DNA of 10,634 nucleotides from an uncultured Alphaproteobacteria bacterium (GTDB taxonomy: Bacteria; Pseudomonadota; Alphaproteobacteria; RF32; CAG-239): positions 1-10,634 of the forward strand of contig UQFU01000060.1 of the NCBI GenBank assembly GCA_900540425.1, written 5' to 3'. Of this stretch, positions 1 to 4,920 are shown piece after piece (the first letter of the stretch is position 1; every line of letters begins with the position of its first letter). Below the pieces are notes generated by a model. That model was not told where the DNA came from. It did not search any database and saw only the letters and a list, made by a program, of their open reading frames with translations. The position numbers were made by a program, and so were the translations under genes.

Positions 1-160
1 TGTTGCGGTATGACAGGAAGAAGGAAACGCTATGGCATGGCAGAAGAGAGAAAAAATGCCGCCTGTGACAGGAAAGAATTAATTCGAAGATCCCTTGACG
101 ATTGTTCCGCAATCAAGGGGAAACTCTATAGGTGGATGGCTGCGCGCAATCGAGGGATAA
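1..160. repeat. Dispersed repeat module, copy A, with flanking GACAGG units
   Basis: This stretch has no supported gene. Positions 60-90 are identical to 4469-4499, and the shared motif ACTCTATAGGTGGA (123-136) recurs at 4533-4546, so both regions are copies of one element of roughly 90 bp. Its core is a hairpin: CCCTT (92-96) pairs with AAGGG (115-119) and GATTG (100-104) with CAATC (110-114), with a 3-base bulge GAC on the 5' side. Before it are degenerate GACAGG units like those tandemly arrayed at 4341-4475. The element probably extends left of the window. Confidence 0.75.
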
Positions 161-249
161 CTCTTTTGGGTCGAGGAGGAGGAAATTTATTTCATGTCTG
201 CAAATTCGCAAAACCCCAATAATCATTAAAAATCAAAACATTATTGCAC

Positions 250-263
250 GGTATTATAATACC
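250..263. promoter_or_regulatory. 14-bp perfect palindrome upstream of the rplM promoter
   Basis: GGTATTATAATACC is a perfect inverted repeat 37 bases before the -35 box of the rplM promoter. It could be a protein-binding site or a chance AT-rich palindrome. The rest of 190-300 is AT-rich with nothing else recognisable. Confidence 0.2.
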
Positions 264-300
264 AATAATTAACATATTGAAATTTTTGCGTTTTTTGTTG

Positions 301-328
301 TTGACTTTCATTTTATTTCAGGTATATT
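301..328 (+). promoter_or_regulatory. Sigma-70 type promoter of rplM-rpsI
   Basis: TTGACT (301-306) and TATATT (323-328) are separated by 16 bases. Transcription would begin near 335, giving a leader of about 40 bases before the rplM start. The position immediately upstream of a ribosomal protein operon supports the call. Confidence 0.65.
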
Positions 329-374
329 GACCCCGAATTTTGAATCAACTTTATTTATTAAGAAGTGAGTTACA

Positions 375-842
375 ATGAACACATACGCAACCAAACCATC
401 TGATATTGAAAGAAAATGGTATGTCGTTGATGCTGAAGGCGTTGTTCTCGGCCGGCTTTCCGCCGAAATTGCCAAGATCCTGCGCGGCAAGCACAAACCC
501 AGCTTTGTTCCGAATCTGGACTGCGGCGACTATGTCATCGTTATCAATGCAGACAAAGTCAAACTGACCGGCCACAAGCTGACTCAGAAAAAATATTTTA
601 AGCATACCGGTTATGTCGGCAGCGTTAAAGAAACAACCCCGGCTAAACTTTTGGCCGGACGTTTCCCGGAAAGAGTTATCGAAAAAGCCGTTGAACGCAT
701 GATTTCCCGCAATCCGCTCGGCCGTCAGCAGATGACCAAGTTGAAAGTATATGCAGGAAGCGAACATCCGCATACTGCTCAGAATCCCGAAGTTCTGGAT
801 ATTGCTTCCAGAAACCCGAAAAATAAAAGGAGCGCATTATAA
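375..842 (+). CDS. rplM: 50S ribosomal protein L13
   Basis: L13 is an early-assembling protein of the large ribosomal subunit that binds 23S rRNA. The 155-residue product matches the family along its whole length: [15 protein letters not shown] near the N-terminus, [18 protein letters not shown] (about 38-55), the lysine-rich YFKHTGYVG segment (about 74-82), and the hallmark [20 protein letters not shown] (about 109-128). The length is slightly above the 142 residues of E. coli L13, with an extra C-terminal tail. The ATG at 375 is preceded by a weak Shine-Dalgarno-like GAAGTGAG. The stop codon overlaps the rpsI start by one base (TAATG), the usual rplM-rpsI operon arrangement, so the two are probably translationally coupled. 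In E. coli L13 can repress its own operon through the leader; no such structure was identified here. Family assignment is certain. Confidence 0.98.
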   Translation: MNTYATKPSDIERKWYVVDAEGVVLGRLSAEIAKILRGKHKPSFVPNLDCGDYVIVINADKVKLTGHKLTQKKYFKHTGYVGSVKETTPAKLLAGRFPERVIEKAVERMISRNPLGRQQMTKLKVYAGSEHPHTAQNPEVLDIASRNPKNKRSAL

Positions 843-1315
843 TGGCTGAAAAAATCGAATCTTTGCAGGATATTAAATCTGCATCTAAAACAGCTGAAGT
901 TAAAGTTCGCAAAGCCAACCGCGACAAGCAGGGCCGTTCTTATGCCACCGGCAAAAGAAAAGATGCCGTTGCCCGCGTTTGGGTTATGCCGGGCAAGGGC
1001 AATGTTACTATTAACGACAAATCTATGGATGTTTATTTTGCCCGTCCGGTCTTGAAGATGATTATCAATCAGCCGTTTGTCATTACGAACCGCGAAAACG
1101 AATTTGACGTTGTTTGCACGGTTAAAGGCGGCGGTTTGTCCGGTCAGGCCGGTGCAATTACTCATGGTATTGCCAAGGCTCTGAACGAATATGATCCGGA
1201 ATTGCGTTCTGTTTTGAAGAAAGCAGGTTTCCTGACGCGTGATGATCGTGTTGTTGAACGTAAAAAATACGGCAAAGCAAAAGCCCGCCGTTCTTATCAG
1301 TTCAGCAAGCGTTAA
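842..1315 (+). CDS. rpsI: 30S ribosomal protein S9
   Basis: S9 is a small-subunit head protein whose C-terminal tail reaches toward the P-site tRNA. The 157-residue product has the family signatures: [21 protein letters not shown] (about 37-57, GKRK block), the [19 protein letters not shown] block (about 99-117), and the basic tail [22 protein letters not shown] ending in the invariant Lys-Arg. The roughly 36 residues before the core are an N-terminal extension absent from the 130-residue E. coli protein, of a kind seen in alphaproteobacterial S9. AAAGGAG (826-832) lies 9 bases before the ATG. It is the last gene of the operon and is followed by an intrinsic terminator. Confidence 0.98.
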   Translation: MAEKIESLQDIKSASKTAEVKVRKANRDKQGRSYATGKRKDAVARVWVMPGKGNVTINDKSMDVYFARPVLKMIINQPFVITNRENEFDVVCTVKGGGLSGQAGAITHGIAKALNEYDPELRSVLKKAGFLTRDDRVVERKKYGKAKARRSYQFSKR

Positions 1316-1344
1316 TATCTTCGGGGATATATTCCGCTTTGTAC

Positions 1345-1371
1345 AAGAGCCGTTTTATACGGCTCTTTTTT
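1345..1371 (+). terminator. Intrinsic terminator of rplM-rpsI
   Basis: AAGAGCCG (1345-1352) pairs with CGGCTCTT (1360-1367) around a 7-base loop and runs into a T tract (1366-1371). It lies 30 bases after the rpsI stop. Confidence 0.9.
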
Positions 1372-1403
1372 ATAAAACCTTGCAGGACAAATAAAATTAT
1401 CTC

Positions 1404-1431
1404 TTGTTTTGTTTTCCCAATGATTTATATT
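1404..1431 (+). promoter_or_regulatory. Possible promoter of the BOF-domain gene
   Basis: TTGTTT (1404-1409) and TATATT (1426-1431) are 16 bases apart, between the rpsI terminator and the next gene. The -35 box is imperfect, so the call is moderate. A separate promoter is needed because the upstream terminator is strong. Confidence 0.4.
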
Positions 1432-1459
1432 TAAAAAGCAATAAATTAGGAGAAAACAG

Positions 1460-1813
1460 ATGATGAAATATTCTACATTATTATCGGCAATTGCCGTATT
1501 TTTGGGTTTTAATTCGGCGGTTGAAGCAGCTTTTGTCGGCCCAACTGACCTCAAGCCGACGACCGTTGCCGAAGTTAAGTCATTGCCAGATGAAACTTCC
1601 GTTGTTTTGCAAGGTTATATTGAAAAACAGCTGGGGGGCGAAGATTATTTATTTAATGACGGCAGCGGAGATATTAAGGTTGAAATTGACGCCAAGAAAT
1701 GGGGTGGACTGACGGTTACGCCGAAGGATAAGGTTGAAATCCGCGGCGAGGTTGATACGCATAAGCATAAACCTACCGATATTGAAGTTGATAGCATCCA
1801 TTTGCTGAAATAG
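1460..1813 (+). CDS. Secreted BOF (bacterial OB-fold) domain protein, YgiW/YdeI family
   Basis: The 117-residue product has a signal peptide (Lys, hydrophobic stretch, VEA/A near residue 23) and a BOF domain, a small beta-barrel found in periplasmic proteins such as E. coli YgiW. Family features visible: FVGPTD at the mature start, TTVAEVKSLPDET (about 35-47), VVLQGYIEKQLGGEDYLFND (about 48-67), the DGSGDIKVEID strand (about 67-77), WGGLTVTPKDKVEIRGEVD (about 81-99), and a final IEVDSIHLLK strand. Members are linked to periplasmic stress tolerance or small-ligand binding; the ligand here is unknown. AGGAG (1448-1452) serves either of two adjacent ATG codons at 1460 and 1463, so the start is uncertain by one residue. 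It is a single-gene unit between two terminators. Confidence 0.9.
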   Translation: MMKYSTLLSAIAVFLGFNSAVEAAFVGPTDLKPTTVAEVKSLPDETSVVLQGYIEKQLGGEDYLFNDGSGDIKVEIDAKKWGGLTVTPKDKVEIRGEVDTHKHKPTDIEVDSIHLLK

Positions 1814-1814
1814 C

Positions 1815-1850
1815 CTTAAGCCCCTTTTCATGGGGCTTAAGATTTTATTG
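1815..1850 (+). terminator. Intrinsic terminator of the BOF gene
   Basis: CTTAAGCCCC (1815-1824) pairs perfectly with GGGGCTTAAG (1832-1841) around a 7-base loop, followed by ATTTTATTG. The convergent minus-strand gene ends at 1865; the hairpin may also serve it, although the U tract on that side is poor. Confidence 0.85.
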
Positions 1851-1864
1851 TATCTCAAAAAATT

Positions 1865-3451
1865 CTAACCGTTATAACGCTGAAGTTTTTCGGTCAGGCT
1901 GACGTGGGCGGCTTGAGTAAGCTGCCGGCGCAATGAAGATATTTTTTCCGGTTCGGGAAATTTCATATTAACCGAAACATTTATTTTCCTATTGTCATCA
2001 GGCAACTTAACCGATTGCAACATTCCCTCACGCAAAACCGGCGGCAGCTTGTGAAGAATGTTTTTGAGGGCCTGCGGATTAACCTCTGCCGCAAAAATGG
2101 CAGCGTCGGCACTACGGGCAATTTTGATTTCATTATTTACCGGTTCCAAAGACTGGTGCTTTTCGCGCCCAATCACATAAATCATATTGCTGAAATTATT
2201 AACCAATCCGTCACAAGTTTTCAATTTTTCATCCGGCGTTTCGGATTTGTTTATGGCATCATAAACATCATATATGGTTGAAATCGGGATTTTGTGATGT
2301 ACGGAAATAATCTGTTTTTCGGCGGTTTCGTCATGCTTTTCGCGATTCAGCCGAAACTCTTCGGCTTTGCTTAACCTGGGCTGATTGTCTTCCGCGTCCT
2401 GAAAGGCCAAAACGTCAATATTGTTAAATCCGCGGCATAAATCCGGAATATAACGGTCTTCAACGGTTTTCACATAAGTCCGGTAATCGCAGTCCTGAAT
2501 TTTGTGGCTTTGGTTATATTCCCATTTCTGCGACAAAATAGAAGCCATGGTTTTATGATAAATTTCCGAACACTTTTTGGCATAGGCTTCTTTACGGCTT
2601 TTTTCGGTTTCGGCAGGAGACGCCGGGGAAATATTTAATATTGAGTCAAGCGCCGCTTCGCCGTATTTTTCAGTCATCAACGTTTTGAAATTCTTATAAC
2701 TGTCGTCTATCGGCGCCCCACGACCGATATTTTTTCCGGCGGTCATCATCTGTCCGTAAAGCTTCAGAAATTCCGGCTTGAGTCCGGTATTAAAACTTTC
2801 ACGCAGCGCGGCTCTGAAACCGCGTTGTTCTTTGCGAACATCATAACTATAATTGAGGGTACGATTTTTATCATAAGCATATTCCGAAATATCGTTGACA
2901 ATATCCTCAATCAGGGGATTGGCGCCGTTTTGGTCTTTATAAGTTTTGAAGTCGGCCGCAAGCTGTTTTTTCAGGCTGCCGCTGCGGGTATTTAATTCCT
3001 TAAACAGCCGGTCGGATTTTTCTTCGTCCAGTTCCTGTTTTACAATCGCGACCGAGAGCTCATCGGCATTTTTGATTCCGACTTCGTACATTATGGTGGA
3101 GAGGATTTCCGGGGCTTCGGGAATATGTTCCCGTTCCCTTCCGCTGCAAAGGCCAAAATAGCCAAACTGCTTATAAGTGTTCAGCACCCGGTTGCGCTGC
3201 ATACGTTCTTTGAGGTCTTCTACCGAAGAAATCTGATCGGTTTCATAACGGGCGGCAAGTTCAAAAGCTTTTTCGTCCTCAAAAACTTTAGCATTCAGTT
3301 CGCTGACTTTCCGATACAATTCGCTGAAATCTTCTTTGCCGACATTGGCCACGCTGGTCTGGCAGAATTCAAGCAAGGCGAAAGTCGCCAGAATACGGGT
3401 ATCAAGAGCAAAATCTTTAATCTTTTGTTTGAGCTTTTCTCGCTTTGCCAT
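1865..3451 (-). CDS. Large hypothetical protein with a candidate HNH-type nuclease motif
   Basis: I do not recognise this 528-residue protein as a named family. It is hydrophilic and charged, rich in predicted helix, and has no signal peptide or membrane segment, so it is probably cytoplasmic. The one suggestive feature is near residues 384-436: VHHKIPIS, then after an insertion NNFSNMIYVIGREKHQSLE. His386, Asn422 and His432 fit the H-N-H order, and the last block resembles the N-(x)9-H end of HNH/LHH ββα-metal nucleases. The first-to-second spacing (36) is longer than usual. The start is set by GAGGAG seven bases before ATG at 3451; an in-frame TTG at 3466 overlaps that Shine-Dalgarno sequence and is unlikely. 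A perfect consensus promoter lies upstream. It is convergent with the BOF gene and divergent from the 3576 transcript. The coding frame is certain; nuclease function is inference. Confidence 0.8.
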   Translation of the reverse strand: MAKREKLKQKIKDFALDTRILATFALLEFCQTSVANVGKEDFSELYRKVSELNAKVFEDEKAFELAARYETDQISSVEDLKERMQRNRVLNTYKQFGYFGLCSGREREHIPEAPEILSTIMYEVGIKNADELSVAIVKQELDEEKSDRLFKELNTRSGSLKKQLAADFKTYKDQNGANPLIEDIVNDISEYAYDKNRTLNYSYDVRKEQRGFRAALRESFNTGLKPEFLKLYGQMMTAGKNIGRGAPIDDSYKNFKTLMTEKYGEAALDSILNISPASPAETEKSRKEAYAKKCSEIYHKTMASILSQKWEYNQSHKIQDCDYRTYVKTVEDRYIPDLCRGFNNIDVLAFQDAEDNQPRLSKAEEFRLNREKHDETAEKQIISVHHKIPISTIYDVYDAINKSETPDEKLKTCDGLVNNFSNMIYVIGREKHQSLEPVNNEIKIARSADAAIFAAEVNPQALKNILHKLPPVLREGMLQSVKLPDDNRKINVSVNMKFPEPEKISSLRRQLTQAAHVSLTEKLQRYNG

Positions 3452-3477
3452 CCGTTTTCTCCTCAAATAATAACAGT

Positions 3478-3506
3478 ATTATACATCAAGAGATTTTTTG
3501 TGTCAA
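3478..3506 (-). promoter_or_regulatory. Perfect consensus sigma-70 promoter of the HNH-like gene
   Basis: Read on the minus strand, TTGACA (3506-3501) and TATAAT (3483-3478) are separated by exactly 17 bases. Both hexamers match consensus fully. Transcription would start near 3471, about 20 bases before the ATG at 3451. Confidence 0.88.
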
Positions 3507-3540
3507 CAAACATAAAAATATGTCTATTCCGTTAATTAAT

Positions 3541-3569
3541 TTGACAACAGCTTAATTTGGGCGTATGAT
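3541..3569 (+). promoter_or_regulatory. Near-consensus promoter of the 3576-4030 transcript
   Basis: TTGACA (3541-3546) and TATGAT (3564-3569) have 17-base spacing. Predicted start is near 3576. It diverges from the consensus promoter at 3478-3506, with 34 bases between the two -35 boxes. Confidence 0.75.
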
Positions 3570-3622
3570 AATAGGTGCTACTTTATGGATTATCTTCATT
3601 ATTAACAAAAAAAATTTTTTAT

Positions 3623-3991
3623 ATGGAAAAAAAGTTTTTTTATAACAGTTACTGCTTTTTGCGGCGATATTTCAATATTCCCAAGAGCAGAAAGCTGAGT
3701 TGGTGCATCATCAAAGAGACCACCCGCTCAGGAACTGAACTCCGCCTTGGGGCTTCGGTTGTTGGGACAAACAAATACATTGACATTGCCCGCCGCCGCT
3801 TCTTTTCAGAAATCAGCCTGGGCGGCGTTCAACGTGTTGTTTATCCGGCCAAACGAATGTCGCAAGGTGCGGATTTTGTATTTCAAAGCTTGCAAGATGG
3901 CTGTCGGATTACAAAACCCAAGGGCTATATCGAGGATATTTATAACATATCCTGGTTTAGTCCGGAGCTGATAAAAAAAACGCTATTGTAG
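3623..3991 (+). CDS. Hypothetical small basic protein (or non-coding transcript)
   Basis: An open frame of 122 codons from ATG 3623 lies in a transcript with a strong promoter and strong terminator. The product begins MEKKFFYNSYCFLRRYFNI, is rich in Arg and Lys, has no clear signal peptide, and ends WFSPELIKKTLL. I do not recognise it. No Shine-Dalgarno sequence precedes the ATG: the upstream bases are A/T runs. The frame stays open back to GTG 3575, which coincides with the predicted transcription start, so a leaderless start (138 residues) is possible. Codon choice looks coding-like (many GCC, CCG, CGC, AAA), which favours a protein. The lack of a ribosome binding site leaves a structured RNA as an alternative. 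It does not show the signatures of tmRNA or RNase P RNA. Confidence 0.5.
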   Translation: MEKKFFYNSYCFLRRYFNIPKSRKLSWCIIKETTRSGTELRLGASVVGTNKYIDIARRRFFSEISLGGVQRVVYPAKRMSQGADFVFQSLQDGCRITKPKGYIEDIYNISWFSPELIKKTLL

Positions 3992-3995
3992 CCGA

Positions 3996-4033
3996 AAGCT
4001 CTCCGTCTTAACCACGGAGAGCTTTTGTCGTTT
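3996..4033 (+). terminator. Strong intrinsic terminator of the 3576 transcript
   Basis: AAGCTCTCCGT (3996-4006) pairs perfectly over 11 bp with ACGGAGAGCTT (4014-4024) around a 7-base loop, followed by TTTTGTCGTTTTT. It begins five bases after the stop codon. Confidence 0.92.
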
Positions 4034-4083
4034 TTAGCGGCTCGAATGTTTGCCTCTGCACTATCTTGGCTTGCCATATAACC

Positions 4084-4124
4084 GTCACCCCTCGTTTTTT
4101 CGGCAGAAAAAACGTCAAGGGGTC
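4084..4124 (-). repeat. Hairpin repeat module, copy B (inverted)
   Basis: This is the same hairpin family as copies A, C and D but on the opposite strand. CCCCT (4088-4092) plus CGTTTTTTC (4093-4101) pairs with GAAAAAACG (4106-4114) plus AGGGG (4118-4122), with the 3-base bulge TCA at 4115-4117. On the minus strand it reads CCCCTTGACG...CGAGGGGTGAC. The flanks (4034-4083 and 4125-4182) hold no recognisable feature. Confidence 0.7.
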
Positions 4125-4182
4125 TGCGCGTTTTTTTATCATAATGTGACTAAGCGAATATTGGTGGTTGAGGAAAGGGGGA

Positions 4183-4228
4183 AATTCGTAGATCCCTTGA
4201 CGTTTTCTTACGAAAACGAGGGATGACT
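4183..4228 (+). repeat. Hairpin repeat module, copy C
   Basis: AATTCG, then AGATCCCTTGACG as in copy A. ATCCCT (4192-4197) pairs with AGGGAT (4219-4224), and CGTTTTC (4201-4207) pairs with GAAAACG (4212-4218); the loop is TTAC and the bulge TGA (4198-4200). GAC follows, as in copy D. Confidence 0.75.
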
Positions 4229-4237
4229 TCAATATAT

Positions 4238-4345
4238 TTGTCACTCCGGCCTTATTTTTTTACTGTCACTCCGGCCCCGAGCCGGAGTCCAGGTTAATAT
4301 TGATTCCTTAGACACCTGGATTCCGGGTCAAGCCCGGAATGACAG
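4238..4345. repeat. Facing pair of ATTCCGGG-type palindromic repeats plus a half unit
   Basis: A half unit (TGTCACTCCGGCC, from about 4240) precedes a full unit at 4264-4293, whose ACTCCGGC (4268-4275) pairs with GCCGGAGT (4281-4288). A second full unit in inverse orientation (4315-4345) has ATTCCGGG (4320-4327) pairing with CCCGGAAT (4333-4340). The TGTCA ends point outward and the CCAGG ends inward, giving an inverted-repeat block of 82 bp around a 21-base AT-rich centre. Repeats of this type are widespread in alphaproteobacterial genomes. Confidence 0.85.
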
Positions 4346-4475
4346 AGAAAAAAATGAGCCTGGAATGACAGGAAGAGAAAAAATGCCGCCTGGGACAGGA
4401 AGAGAAAAAATGCCGCCTGGGACAGGAAGAGAGAAAATGCTGCGGTATGACAGGAAGAGAGAAAATGTCGCCTGT
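4341..4475. repeat. Tandem array of five ~27-bp GACAGGAAGAGAAAAAATGCCGCC-like units
   Basis: Units start at 4341, 4367, 4394, 4421 and 4449, with lengths 26, 27, 27, 28 and 27. The second and third are identical. The first is contiguous with the end of the inverted palindromic repeat (GGAATGACAG), so the array appears to have grown from that repeat end plus an A-rich spacer. Degenerate GACAG units recur at about 4567, 4599, 4605 and 4624. There are no unique spacers, so this is not CRISPR. Confidence 0.85.
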
Positions 4476-4560
4476 GACAGGAAAGAATTAATTCGAAGAG
4501 CCCTGGACGTTTTCTTACGAAAATGAGGGATGACTCTATAGGTGGACGGGGCGGGCAATC
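4469..4560 (+). repeat. Dispersed repeat module, copy D
   Basis: Positions 4469-4499 are identical to 60-90 in copy A. The hairpin follows: CCCT (4501-4504) with AGGG (4526-4529), and CGTTTTC (4508-4514) with GAAAATG (4519-4525), bulge GGA. The shared ACTCTATAGGTGGA at 4533-4546 and a GGGCAATCG-like end complete the element. Bases 4560-4660 are degenerate GACAG units with no gene. Confidence 0.78.
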
Positions 4561-4665
4561 GTGGGGCGACAGAAAGAGAAGGAAGCAGCGTGAGTATGAC
4601 AGTGACAGGAGAGAGGACGGAGCGACAGTATCGGAGGAGCGGTAAGCCGCTTGTTTAATTTTTTC

Positions 4666-4693
4666 TTGCTTTTCAGATTTTTTGCTTTATGCT
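4666..4693 (+). promoter_or_regulatory. Candidate promoter of the structured RNA / alpha-CTD-like gene
   Basis: TTGCTT (4666-4671) and TATGCT (4688-4693) are 16 bases apart. The predicted start near 4699 falls at the base of the first hairpin of the RNA, which supports the assignment. Both hexamers deviate from consensus. Confidence 0.5.
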
Positions 4694-4698
4694 GTTTT

Positions 4699-4893
4699 AC
4701 GGACACAGGGAAAAGACTGTGTCCGGGGTGTCACAGCCCTTCATAAACTCAGTCGCGGTATGCGACTCTAAAATCATACTAGTAATCCACCATGGGTGGA
4801 TGCTGGTGTAATAAGGTTTTGTGCCAAACAAGCCAGACCGCTTGAGTTTATGACGGTTGTGAACATCCACCCGCTTCTTTTCGGCGGGTTTTT
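4699..4893 (+). ncRNA. Structured leader RNA or small RNA, unrecognised class
   Basis: About 195 bases with dense complementary structure and no supported gene. Hairpin 1: CGGACACAG (4700-4708) with CTGTGTCCG (4717-4725). A long-range closing stem: TCACAGCC (4731-4738) with GGTTGTGA (4855-4862, one G-U pair), then a small internal loop, then CATAAACTCA (4742-4751) with TGAGTTTATG (4843-4852), all perfect. Inside it are GTCGC/GCGAC (4752-4756/4762-4766), ATCCACC/GGTGGAT (4785-4791/4795-4801) and a weaker arm between CTGG (4803-4806) and CCAG (4833-4836). An intrinsic terminator ends it. The gene at 4921 follows 27 bases later with no obvious promoter of its own, so the RNA is probably a cis-regulatory leader that also accumulates as a terminated small RNA. 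It does not match the riboswitch, 6S, tmRNA or RNase P signatures I know. Confidence 0.65.
4869..4893 (+). terminator. Intrinsic terminator between the structured RNA and the alpha-CTD-like gene
   Basis: ACCCGC (4869-4874) pairs with GCGGGT (4884-4889) around a 9-base loop, followed by TTTTTG. It would stop transcription before the gene at 4921, so expression of that gene needs read-through or antitermination. Confidence 0.75.
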
Positions 4894-4920
4894 GTTTAAC
4901 CCAAAACAAAGGATGTTGCC

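Noticed and set aside
10..222. 70-codon plus-strand frame at the window start
   Set aside because: It falls inside the dispersed repeat module and GACAGG units; the translation is low-complexity and tracks the repeat.
3449..3466. Upstream TTG start (3466) for the 528-residue gene
   Set aside because: It would place the start codon over the GAGGAG ribosome binding site that serves ATG 3451.
3576..4026. tmRNA, RNase P RNA or 6S RNA
   Set aside because: No T-loop or tag reading frame for tmRNA, no GAGGAAAGTC/ACAGAA boxes for RNase P. A short GATATTTCA resemblance to E. coli 6S RNA is too little to support it.
4341..4475. CRISPR array
   Set aside because: The ~27-bp units follow one another directly with no unique spacers, and no cas genes are present.
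4328..4558. 76-codon minus-strand frame with repeated FSLPVPGGI segments
   Set aside because: This is a translation of the 27-bp tandem array, since the unit length is a multiple of three. No ribosome binding site or unique protein sequence.
4697..4909. 70-codon minus-strand frame
   Set aside because: It is antisense to the structured RNA; the dense inverted repeats explain the sequence better, and no ribosome binding site was seen.
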